A DNA stretch of 64,000 bases from NCBI GenBank assembly GCA_030248135.1, contig JASANC010004097.1:1-64000 (forward strand). The letters run 5' to 3'. Under the pieces are notes generated by a model. That model was given only the letters and a program-made list of their open reading frames with translations. It did no database searches and was not told the DNA's origin. The stretch's first letter is position 1; each line of letters begins with the position of its first letter. This DNA comes from Theristus sp. LFF4_11. Taxonomy: Eukaryota; Nematoda; Chromadorea; Monhysterida; Xyalidae. Below, piece by piece: positions 8,517 to 19,727 of this stretch. A program made the position numbers and the translations under genes.

Positions 8517-9536
8517 TTCCGGCCCACGCATTTCCGGCCCAACATTTCCGGCCCACTCATTTCCGGCCCACTCATTTCCGGCCCACCCATTACCGGCCCC
8601 GTTCATCTGCGTCCCACGCATTTCCGGCCCACTCATTTCCGGCCCACCCATTACCGGCCCAGCCCAATAATTTGCTTCCAGTGACTTCAACAGCCACCCA
8701 CTGCTATATTTCTTCAAGAAACTCACATTGATTAGGCGGTTACACTTTGAACTTTGGGTTCGATTTTTTAATTCTTTTTTTTCATTCGGATTTTTTCGTG
8801 ATGCATCATGAAAAAATGCAAAAACTAAATTGATCATTTTCACCTTATCAAAAAGGCTTGGCTTAGGATTAGGATTAGGTTTAGGATTAGGAATGATTAG
8901 GATTAGGAAACACGACCTGGTTGTCCAAATGTCCATTAGGATTAGGAACACATGTCCAAATTTGGTTAGAGGGGCAATTTTCATGAGTTTTTGCTAATTT
9001 TAAGAATTAAAATGATTGAATTTGGCTCTGTGTCCAGTGCAAAATTCGAACTCAGTGCGTCAATTCGGTATGAGAAAGCTCCTATTTTTGTCGACCTATC
9101 AGACATGTTGTTGTTATTGAAATTGAATGTGCAAAATCAATCGGAACAAAGCAATAAATAAAAACAGATGAACTGAATCATCGACGAAATTCAAACTGAA
9201 GCATTTGTTCCAATGTCATGAACAAATAGAAGCGATACGAAAACGAAAACTGAAATAAAAAAAGTAAGTATTTTTGTTAAAAGCATATCGGTGAGCAGGG
9301 AGTACAATTTAGAGTGCGGTTTCAGTTCATTTTCGTTGTCCGTGGCGAAATACAGCGCAGAAAGATGATTATTGGGCTGGGCCGGTAATGGGCGGGCCGG
9401 AAATGAGTGGGCCGGAAATGAGTGGGCCGGAAATGTCGGGCCGGTAATGGGTGGGACGGTAATACGTGGGCCGGTAATGGGTGGGCCGGAAATGTCGGGA
9501 CGCTAATGCGTGGGCCGGAAATGCGTGGGCCGGAGT
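8517..9536. mobile_element. Foldback element with inverted 15-bp tandem-repeat ends
   Basis: The left end (8517-8668) is a tandem array of a roughly 15-base unit ATTTCCGGCCCACTC with variants ATTACCGGCCC and CATCTGCGTCCC. The right end (9374-9536) carries the same unit in reverse complement (GGGCCGGAAATGAGT). The arms end internally at AGCCCAATAAT and ATTATTGGGCT. About 700 bases of unrelated AT-rich DNA, including TTAGGA repeats, lie between. Periodicity of 15 keeps the array open in several frames, giving His-Phe-Arg-Pro-Thr repeats that I regard as artefacts. No transposase was seen. Confidence 0.75.
8863..8951. repeat. Interstitial TTAGGA-type repeat
   Basis: Runs of GGATTA/TTAGGA with one TTTAGG variant, interrupted by a short unique segment. 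The unit is one base off the usual nematode telomere repeat TTAGGC. An inverted copy with the same flank (AAAAAGGCTTGGCTTAGG and preceding 60 bases) occurs at 21474-21555, so it is part of a dispersed element and need not be a telomere scar. Confidence 0.6.
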
Positions 9537-9540
9537 TGAC

Positions 9541-10819
9541 CCCGCACCGGTTTTTGTGCTCATTCATGCAGTTTTTCGTGATATTGTAAATTGTCGATTC
9601 GAATTTGTGGATATGCAGTTTTGCTTCCAAGCGTTTTATTGTCAGTCACGTTTGCGCGCTGTGCGATGAACATGCTGAAAATAAAATTTGGAGATAAACG
9701 TTGTGTTTGGCTCGATTTTGAATTCTCGGTGAAATTCCCGATTTTTTAAAGTATTTGAAAAAAGGGTCTATCAAAATCGCAAACTGTCACGGATATCAAA
9801 TCATCTGTTCATTCGTTGAATTGACAGTCTGTCGCTGAAACGGTCGTTACGACGTCACGATATTGAGCGGAGCGAAGGTCGAGAGCGTGGGCAGTGGCAG
9901 TCGCACGGAACCTATCATTTTGGAATTCGTATGCTGTACGTTTTTTTGTTCATTTCGCGCCATTCTGGACAACAAATCCTAGCAATGTGGTCATATATGT
10001 TTGTGCTTCTTTGTGTTCAACCACATTTGAGTATCACAGTTTGTTTTGCACCTGTACGTCAATGTTGCTGATGTTGAACATCAACAACAGATCGAAGGTG
10101 GTTTATCGGTTTCATCAGGATACGGAGGCAAACTGGGGATTCAGCGAGCTTCCCGTAGACGCACTTGCAAGTTGCAAACTGGCTGCAACCTCTTCAGAGG
10201 CTTGAGTGAAATTCGAAACATTAGTTGTAAAAAGACAACAGAAGGGATATTAGACAGAAAAATGTCACCCAACCAACAGTGTGTGTGTTGTTTGTTGCCG
10301 AAAGAAAGAGAAAAGCATTGCTTTGCTTGCGTTTTCATTGGGGTCGCTCGTTGTGTTTCGGTTTCGAAACCTATTCGAACAAAACGTTCAACACTTTTTG
10401 AAACTTTTTGTGTGATTTTGATAACAATTGTCTTCTTAGTTTCCGTCAGATATTTTTAAATGTTGATTTGTTTTTTGTTTTTTTTTGTTGATATTTCTTC
10501 AACAATCCAAATTCATCGCACAGAAAAAAGGAGCTGTACATCTATTCTTTGGTCGGCTGTTTGAATTTGTGAAAGTGAAGCCAGCAGCCCAGTACAATAA
10601 TGCATGAATGAATTGCGAAGATCGTATTTGGTGAATGAACGAAACAAACTGTATTGCAACCAAGAAGACCTCATTTGCATTTCAAAATCCGACCGTGTAC
10701 GTCGAATTATAAAGGCCCGTCTTCCGTCTGACAAGCGAGCAAAACGACATCAAAATCAATTCTGAAACCGGTGACCGAACCGGCCGAGGGAGAAGAAAAC
10801 GATCCCGAAAGACAACGAA
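9541..10819. other. Intergenic, upstream of the PPM1D-like gene
   Basis: No exon with convincing conservation or splice sites. Contains AT-rich stretches and a short run of T. The promoter and any 5' untranslated exons of the PPM1D-like gene would lie here, but I see no distinct element. Confidence 0.4.
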
Positions 10820-13800
10820 ATGACAGGCGAAAAGGCAACGACCTTGCTGACGTCACCAACGACGACACGTCATCGTGCCGTCCACCATCGGTGTGGCTCG
10901 AACGTGCGCGTGTCGGTGTGCGCGAACCAAGGTGGCCGCAAATACATGGAGGACCGTGTGCACCTGCACTGCGCGCGCACGGCCACCGGCGCCATCGACT
11001 TTCTGTATTTCGCCGTGTACGACGGGCACGGCGGCGCGCACGCCTCTCAGTTCGCGCGTGACCATCTGCTCGACAACATCGTCGATCAGCCGCTCTTTCG
11101 CTCCAACGACGACGCCGACGTGCTACAGGCGATCCGCGCCGGCTTCCTGCAGACGCACGAGGAAATGCTGAAAGTCGTCGGTTGGTTTCACTGATCTCTG
11201 CTCTGCTTGATTGATGATTCTGGTGTTTCAAGGTCGATCGAAATCATTCGTGCTTTTTCATTGTTTTTCAAGTTAAACTGTTAAAAAATAAAAACTGGTT
11301 TCATGCAATTGTTTTGCTCGCAGACGATTGGCCACGAACGGCCTCCGGCTACCGGAGCACGGCCGGCACGACGGCGAGCGTGGCGTTCATTCGCAACGGC
11401 AGACTCTACTCCGGTCATGTCGGTGATTCGGCGATTGTGCTTGGCAGACGCGACAAGGGTCAGTTTGCAATTGTCTTCTTGCGTCAGCGATACTTCTTTG
11501 CGTCTTTTTCAGCATAATTTCTGTATCTCACTGAAGAAATTCTGTTTCAGTGAGCCTCGACGTTGTGGCGGAGCGGTTGACGGTCGATCACAAGCCGGAC
11601 GCGCCGGAAGAAATGCAGCGTATTGAACGACACGGTGGCAGTGTGCTGAACAAGGCACGTGCGCATTCGGGGTTGAAATGCAACTTGGCACTTTTGTGCA
11701 GACTTCAATTTTTCTGTGCGAGTACCACCCTAAACTATAACGTATAACGTTTTTGCATCACGCTACAGGCCGGTGTGATGCGGGTGGTATGGACGCGAAC
11801 TGCCCGTGGACACGAGGGACCCGTCCGCCGATCGACCCCAACTGAGAGCATTCCGTTTCTTGCTGTCGCCCGCTCATTGGGTAAAACACTAATATCAACT
11901 GTATTTCTGATTTGCTGGGAAAATTGGGAAAAACGGTTTTAAAACGGAAATAATACTGTTTTTTCTGGCAATATAAAAACCGATTTTTTACCATCCGTAT
12001 ATGCGTGTCATAAAAACTATCATTGTTTCTCATGTTTTTTGTTTTTGTTTTTAGGCGATCTTTGGTCATGGAATGAAGAAACGGAAGAATATGTCGTCAG
12101 CCCTGACCCTGATCTTCACGTTCATGAACTCGGTCCGGACGACCTGTGTATTGTGCTCGGATCAGACGGACTTTGGAATGTTCGTTTTTTCTTAGATTCA
12201 TTTTTTCACTGATATCGTTCAAACCGGCCGTTTTTACGACAGAAAACTCCTTATCATTAGGTTCGAGATTTTTTTCTTGCATCTGCGTCTGCGATTAAGC
12301 GTTGAATCTACGCTTTCGCACAGGTTTCTGGTTCATTTTACCACTAACGTGCAAACTACTTCTTTATAAAAAAAGGAAAACTCATTTCAATTATTCTCAC
12401 TTCTCCAATCGAGCACTGAATATGCGCGTGCACGCCACAGGTTATGCGCGATCAGTACGCGGTGTCGATCGTTGATTCGCATGAGTGGCGTGACGTCGAG
12501 GAGAAATACATGGATCCGCCGCACCTCGATCGCCCGGTGCACCCCAACCACTCGCGCTGGCTGGTGCGTCACGCACTGCGCGCCTGGGGCTACATGCGTG
12601 CCGACAACATCACGGCCGTCACGGTTGGTTGCTCTTGTTGTTGTGTGTGTCTGCCGGTCGCAGTTGCGATTGGCATGGTTGAAAAAGGCGACGGCAACAC
12701 AGTCACCCCCGTGGCCTGGCTGGAAGCGCGTTAGGCTATTTATTGTCTGTGCGTTCGGGGGATCGAGCGCGAGCCCCGGCGAGGGGTGTATAGGCGGGGT
12801 GACATGGTAACCGAAAACGCCGGGCGCCCTGGCGTTCTTTACGCTTTTTTTGGGTTAGCTGGCTAAAAACATTGCCTGTTCGTTCGTTCGTTCGTTATTT
12901 TTGGTGAAATCTTCTTTCCGATTATTTTTTCTTTATCTAATAAGATCATTCATTTATGGCGGCAGCCGATTCCAATTTGGGCACTCATCACCTGCAATGC
13001 AACCATGTGCTCCGGTTCCACTACATTTTCCCAGGTGATTCTTGACGATCCGGCAGCGCGTCTGCCCGACTCCTCCGACTGTGTCGTCCGGTCCGACCTT
13101 GACCTGCCGATCGAGCGCGTTCTCACGGACGAGCCGAATTCGCTGGTGCGTCTGTGCGACACGTGCACCCAGCAGCTGCGTACGAGTCCCGTTGAGCTGC
13201 TCTATCAGGGTGCGTCCGATCCAATGCCGTCGCCGTCGTCGCCCGCGTTCATCGGCGGCCTCTTCTCTGCCGAGTCACAGCGGACCTGCGTCGACTTTCG
13301 CGGGCCCGGCTTCACGTCGCACACGGTCGTACGACGCACGTCCGTCTTCTCCGTGCGTCAGTCGCAGCAACTGCACAACGAAATTGTGAATCGGTTGGTT
13401 GCGCGTTGAGTTTTATGGTATTGGCCTTTTTTCGTGGTTCTGCGATTCACTCGGGCACTACTCTACACAATTCAATGAGAAAGTGGTTCCCTTGCCTTGA
13501 AAACCGGCCGCGACAATTCAAACTAAATGCAAGAGCGCCTATCTCTGACCAACATTGAAAGGCCACATCAAATTTGTTTTCTCAACGGCTGCAGTCGCAG
13601 AACCAAAAAAAATAGATAACAGACGGAAGGCAGTTCTTGCCGCGTACTTTGCCATTTCATTTATTTCTTCGTGTTTGTTTCTGTCTGATTTCCGAGCATC
13701 TTTCAATTGCAGCACCAGCGTGGACAGCAACAACAAGAGGTCGATCACACCATCGAACAGCCACAAACGTTTGTCAGCGAGTTCATCTGGTGTGCACAAC

Positions 13801-16757
13801 GATCGCAACAACGCCGGCGCGTCTCCCCCGAAAAAGCCGTGTGCCTCCCCGAACCGGAGTCGTCGTTCGGATGCGGTCACGGATCGAGCGGGTGCCACCG
13901 ATGCAAACCACAGCGACGCTGAAGACACCGCCGAACCAGAGCTGCTACCAACGCCGCAGCACGCCGCTTCACCGGAGCCGCCCGAGTTCTGGAATCGTCT
14001 GCTCCGCTCGCCCACCAAACACAGTCCACCGAAGGAGATCTCGCCGCGCAAACGCGAGCACTGCAAGAAGCGCTTCTGGTGCGTCGCGCACGGTCTACAG
14101 TGCGTGAGCGTGCAACAGATGAACGGGGAGGTGACGACGACGGACAAGACGATCAACAACACCGAGTGCTCGGCGATGTTGCGCCCCATGGGACGACTCA
14201 GTCACGGCGCCAATCGACCAGCGTCGTCGTCGGCAACGGCGAACAACTCGGATGCGCCCGTCGAGAATGCGGCCGGCAAATCGGCGATGAAGCCAAAGTA
14301 TTTCTGTCGCAAACACGGGCTCACGTGTGAAAAGGTCGGTGTAGAAATCAGATATGAATTACACAATTGTTTGGCCGGCATATGGCTGTCCGTTCTGCAA
14401 GCCCCGATTTTGAGTACATTTCAGGTGCGTCGCATGAACGAGCAACACCAGCGCGCCAACGCCCACCAGGAACCGACTGGCAAACGTCACAGCAACGAGG
14501 CGTCGCCAAACAAGGCGCCTGTCGCCACGCCCGAGAAGCTGCCCGACGAAGATCGCGAGAGTCCGGATGGCACTGCAGCGCACGGCGCAGGCGACGCAAC
14601 TGGCAAGAACGTCACGCCGCCGCCGCCCGACCCAGCGCCATCGGCCTCGATGAGCACACGCTCACACGACGCCGTCTCAGTGCTCTCCACGATCTGCCAG
14701 CCGCCGCAGACTGCGCCGGCCAGCACACGCAGCACCACCCGGCGTCGGATGCTGGTCGCGAGCAGACTGACACGCAGACGAAACGGCACTCAAACGAAAC
14801 AGCAAACGTTCGATGTCACCGCTGCCGAGTGCGGTGCGCCCGGGTGGACACCGCCGCCGCGGTACAACCTACGGCGTCACGGTGGCACTGCAAACGGCAC
14901 TGCGGTGGTGTTACGGTCGGCGCCGTCGCTTGGCGTACGGTCACGGGCGGCACGACGCGGTGGACGACGCTCGAATGCAGGTGGGTAGCGGATTAAGGGG
15001 GAGGGGGAATGTACGGTGAAAGTGTAAAACATGAGCAATTTGGGCATTATTGCATTTGGGAAGTTATTGTGTTGATTGATGGCACCAAACTAATCAGTTC
15101 ACCCAACTCCAAAGCGTCCAATCAGCTGGTTGTCTACTATTGGCAGTTCCTTCGAATAGTATTTTGTGACGCAAATACGTTACATTCGTTACATGATATG
15201 TGATGTGATGATTCCATGTGCGTGCAAGTACGTGATGTCACGCAATACTTGCATTCCACTTGCGCACAGGTCTCACACCGATCACCACACGTTTCAATGC
15301 CGCACTCTCACTCGGTGCCGGTGGCTCTGTTCGTTCGTCCGGTGTCACTCGCGCGAGCAGTTTGCGATCGCTCAACAATTCCGGTGCCCGTCCACCAACC
15401 AGCAGCATCGCACAACAGCAGCGCTCACCGATTCCGAATCGTCTGCGATCGGCAAGCAGTCGAAAACAACAACGGCAACATTTCGCCAGCAACATTCAAC
15501 GGTAACAGCGCTGCTGCTTGTTAGCTGGCAATGTTACGCACCTGGATCTGGATGTGGATGCTGCGGTACTGAACAGACAATCCGCTGATTGATTACTACA
15601 TCTCACCTAGCCGATTGGTCGATGATCCATATATCGTAATGCATACATTCTGTGCATGAATTTGCTGTGGCGATGCTGAGTTTGGTTTGCACAGAATCAC
15701 AAACCAATCAGCTAGTTGGATATGTTATTGAGTTTTACTGTAGGTCTTGCACGAGTGCTGCTGAGTGGATCGGGTTTCGTGATTGCACAAACGCAGCAAC
15801 ACAAGAACGAGCAACTCTTTTTGTTGTGTACAGCTACGAACAGCTGCTGGGCGACTGCAAGTCACCGCCGAGCGCCAGCAAGCAGCAGCAACGACCCCGG
15901 TCGGCGAGTGAGTGGCGCGACGACGATGATGAACAGAGTGAGCGCGGTCGCCTGGTGACGCGCTCGTCCAACGGCCGATATCGCCACGTGCGCATCGCGA
16001 ACAGACTGTGCGCGAACAAGAGTGTCTTCGCGAGCTTGAATCTGGAGCTGTCGAACGTGCATGTCAGTGGCGTGATTTTGCTAAGTTTGTTACCAACACT
16101 GTCAACACTGAGGTTTGCGAATATGGAGATCGTGTGGAATCATTCACAGTTAGGTGATTGGTTGCTCTTGTTTTGGAGATACCGATTGGTCCAGCCAGCC
16201 TCGCTTCAAAAGCACAAATTGCATATGACAGTTTTACTATATACAAAAAAGACAGATTCACCACTCATTACTCAATACAAAAAAACATTTTGCAACGTTG
16301 TCAACAAACAACGAAATTCATTCTGCAGACCGTGTGCCGCCAGGTGACGCGTTCGATGCCGAGCGACTCTCGGCGCAACAACAACGACGGCAGCAGCAGC
16401 AGCGGCAAATCCTCGGCAGCCGACGCACCTCAGTCTGCGGACAGCGCAGCGACACACGAGGCGCTCGATCACATTGTGCTCATCGACGCCGACGACGTTG
16501 CCGCGAGCGACGCCCGCTCGGTGTCGTCCGAGATCGTCTCGTCGCACACGTCCGCCGTGTTTCCGGTCGTCGCGCACTCGACGAAACGCAAACTGAACTT
16601 TGCCGGTGGCTCTCGCAGCGGTGACGATTCGTCGTGCGAATCGAACGCTGCTGGTGCTGTGCGTGCGCCGCCCATGAAACGGCTGCGTCTCTGGGATCAC
16701 GTGATCGGATTCTTCTCTGGGCACTCGTCCGCTGGCTCGTCCAGTTCAGCGCAGTGA
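10820..16757 (+). CDS. PPM1D: PPM1D/Wip1-like PP2C protein phosphatase, 12 exons
   Basis: A metal-dependent Ser/Thr phosphatase of the PP2C family; in animals PPM1D dephosphorylates DNA-damage kinases and p53-pathway proteins in the nucleus. Exons: 10820-11180, 11324-11458, 11551-11654, 11769-11880, 12055-12179, 12441-12623, 13035-13393, 13713-14334, 14425-14980, 15270-15501, 15834-16062, 16329-16757, giving about 1148 aa. The catalytic domain fills exons 1-7: [46 protein letters not shown] and RADNITAV. The [11 protein letters not shown]...GDLWSW block is typical of PPM1D. The tail of roughly 700 aa is low-complexity (Ser, Pro, Arg, Gln), far longer than in vertebrates, and contains two copies of a C-x3-H-G-L-x-C motif. 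Intron 3 needs a GC donor (AAG|GCACGT). Exons 9-12 are joined by phase agreement only and are less certain. Confidence 0.87.
14070..14334 (+). other. Paired C-x3-HGL-x-C motif in the PPM1D tail
   Basis: Two similar segments in exon 8: [18 protein letters not shown] (about 14071-14124) and [14 protein letters not shown] (about 14296-14334), the second continuing across the splice to RRMNEQ. Cys, His, Cys and the following Val and Met-Asn are shared. It could be a small metal-binding or docking module; no known domain name comes to mind. Confidence 0.5.
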
Positions 16758-18206
16758 CGCATTGTTGCGTAGTTTTCTTGGTGTTCTCAAAAAACAGTCT
16801 TTGGTCATGATTGATTATGATTCGTTTTCGTGTGTTTGCAATACAACAACCGATACAATGACATATTGTGCTGTTTATTTTAGTGTTCAATTGTAAACTC
16901 TCTTGAATGGTTGTCTCTGTGGTATTTTTACGTCGTTTTTTATTTTGGTCAAGATTGCTTAAAACGTTGAACTTTGCAGATTTTGTAGAGTTTTCATCTG
17001 TTACTTACGTTGATGGAATTTGTTACACACCACATGAGTTCTGTTCGTTTCACTTTTTGTTGTTCTTTTTGTCTTTTTACAACCATTCTGGTTACTTGTT
17101 GAACCTGTTTTTTGTTTTTCAGTTCGTCTTTTTCTTGCACTGTTTGTCTGATGTTCCGATGTTCTTTCTTCAACCGACGCATGTTTGTTTTCATCCACAT
17201 CGTTATAGCAATTTGGAATCAGTTTTTGACTTTGAACGATAGTTGTGGTACGTTATTGTGGTAAGCTATGTTTTCATGAACTCCTCTTCGAGCGTTGTAT
17301 CATTTTTGTTCATTTTAATGGATATGTTCAATCAGTTTGTGTACAGTGTGATTGCCATTGTTTTCGTTCTGAACAATCTAATCCAATCCGACCGCATTTT
17401 CCGGTTGTATGCTGTGCTCCGCGACTGAAATTGTTCGTTTTTTCAACTGGTTTCAACGGTTTCATTATGACTGGTTTTACATTATATTCCAAATTAGCGA
17501 AGGCATTGTCAAGTGCTTTTCGTCTATTTTTATCATTTCTGTGGCAGGAATTTGTTCGAGTCGTTGCGCGTGCTGCTCCACTTTTTTTGGTTGCAACGGG
17601 ATTACGAAATGACTTTTGTTGAGAATCTTGTTTCACTTTGTTATCGCGATGTTATTGTCTTGACGTTTCAGTGTGTTTCGTTACAAACATTTTTTTTTGA
17701 TACGCTTTTGATTTCACCGCTGTTTCACGTGAAGAAACAGCACCTTATTTGGAATTAGCGTGTGGCCCCGTGTGTTTTGGTGCATTCTCAATCAAGTCGC
17801 ACCACAGTTGTCCACGCAGCTCACCAAATGATTGTTTTCAATATTCATGTTGCACACTACACTGGATCTCGTTTGAAAAACTGCCGTTTACAATTGATTT
17901 ACCTTGAACAGACTCTTTGCACACTGCTGTTGCTCTTCGTTTTTCTTGATCACATTTATTTGTTTCACCTTTTTCCTGGAGTAAAACTCGAAACTGTCAT
18001 AGAACAAGTGGAATTTTTTTCACGTAACGCAGAGACTCAGATGCACCACAGATCAAGCTCGCACCGAAAATGTGTTGAATTGGAACAACGTAGAAAAGAC
18101 AAAATAATTGCATGGTGATGGATAAGTACTGAATAATCGCAGGATAACGTGGAATATGCAGTGAGAACGGCAGATGTGATTATGGGTGGCGCCATGGTTC
18201 GTTCGC
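16758..18206. other. T-rich intergenic DNA between convergent PPM1D and ARPC3 genes
   Basis: Strong T bias on the + strand and no recognisable exons or protein similarity. Probably the 3' untranslated region and downstream flank of the PPM1D-like gene, facing the 3' end of ARPC3. Confidence 0.4.
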
Positions 18207-19482
18207 TCAAAACACGCTCGTGCCCAGCGGGATCAACGATTTGTCCATGAAGCGTCGCTTCGCAAAGCACAGCCACCACTGAAAATCAACAACAGTCGTT
18301 TGTGACTCAGACTGAACGCAAGATCAGAAGAGCAACGCTTGCCTTGTTTGGTTTGCCGGTCGGATTGTCATACACACGGTCACACAGTCGTTGGCCGGTC
18401 TCTTGGCGCACTTGCAGCAGGAACGCGCGCATGTTGTCTGACACAGAGAAACTGGTGAACATGAACGCTATTGTGTGTGGACAGATGGTGAGTTGCATCG
18501 AAAATGGTTTGCATTCTGTGTTGATTTTCGCAATCAACGGTTTCGTATCAACCACACCACCACCAAACCAACCCTCCTCCTGTTTGTCGCGCGGCGCCTT
18601 GTACATGCTGTTCAGTGGGAACGCTGCCTCGCCCGGGATTGGAATGGCGTCACTCAGCGCAAACGTCGTCATCTCCTTCGTCGCGGCCGTTTTGTTGCTG
18701 CACTGCAATTGCAATCCAAAGATGGTCATTCACTTGAGCGCTTCTTCGGTGATTTAGTGATCAATCGTCAAAAATCACGATTGGACACACCTTTTGTAGT
18801 TTTCGCAGGCACTCGCAAATGTAAAACGTGATGTAGATCAATGTACGATCGGCGGGACTCTGAGGAAACAAACGAATTGTATTCATCGATGAATACCATC
18901 AAAAAATGACAGGACACCATCAAAGAAAAAGGACTCTGGCGCTGCACTGACCTTGATTTCGTATTCTCGAAAGAAAATATTTGCCTTGAAATAGTACAAC
19001 GCTTCGTCGATGATATCTTCACCGGCTAAAAATAAAAAAAATGAACAAACGTGCTCAAATCATTTTCCGGGCGATCAGCCCTTTTGTATCCAAAAACCAT
19101 ATGGAAATGCTCACTCACATTCTTTCGGCGCGGGACCTTTGAACTGTGTTCTCAACGGCAGCAACGCCATGTTGCCAACGAAAAGTTTGGCATTTGTGCA
19201 CTGCGAATGATACGCCTGAAATTTTATGCGGCAATTAAAAAACCTATCGCACACTAATCATGAAGGGCAGGCACGCTTGTCACCGCATGTCACCACGCTA
19301 ACGACCACATTTTGTCCATACACGACCACAAAGCAAAAATGGCATGACGTGTGACCGACACGACCGTAGAGGAGGCCTTCAGGATTAAAATATTGACCAA
19401 ATGAAGTTGACTGAAGTGATCGAACAATCGAAGTCTCTTTTCTTCTCATTCTCTGTGTCGTAAATGTTGAACTCACCGGCAT
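18207..19482 (-). CDS. ARPC3: Actin-related protein 2/3 complex subunit 3 (p21-Arc), 7 exons
   Basis: A subunit of the Arp2/3 complex, which nucleates branched actin filaments in the cytoplasm. Exons read on the minus strand: 19482-19477, 19215-19119, 19025-18952, 18859-18791, 18702-18573, 18437-18343, 18278-18207. They sum to 543 bases, 180 aa, against 178 in vertebrates. Family landmarks are all present: AYHS at the N-terminus, GNMALLPLRTQFKGPAP, DEALYYFKANIFF, ADRTLIYITFYICECL, IPIPGEAAFPLNSMY, MRAFLLQVRQETGQRLCDRV, and a terminal WWLCFAKRRFMDKSL. The first coding exon contains only ATGCCG before a GTGAGT donor. The sixth intron most likely uses a GC donor (CAAG|GCAAGC). The gene is complete with no disabling changes. 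Confidence 0.93.
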
Positions 19483-19727
19483 TTTGATTTGGATCACACA
19501 CAAGAGCAGAAAAGCGGACAATTCGTTCAACTCAGACCCGAGCGTTGAACTGGAACAACAGTGTTTTTTGTCGCGAGCGCGACTGGTCCGAGACTCCGAG
19601 TTGATTGTCTGTTTCTCTGAAGGATCTGAAAAAACTGCAAATGGAAAACAATGTAAAATGCAAATGAAAAATGAGCAGATAAAACAAAAAGAATTGGCCT
19701 TTTTGCGGAACTCTGGGGGGTGGCGGT

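Noticed and set aside
8414..8731. Open frames with repeated His-Phe-Arg-Pro-Thr units
   Set aside because: They come from a DNA tandem repeat of 15 bases that is open in several frames and both arms of the foldback element. No start context, splice partners or homology support a protein.
16907..17622. Phe- and Leu-rich open frames downstream of PPM1D
   Set aside because: They result from strong T bias. No consistent splice sites or family similarity, so it is treated as 3' flank.
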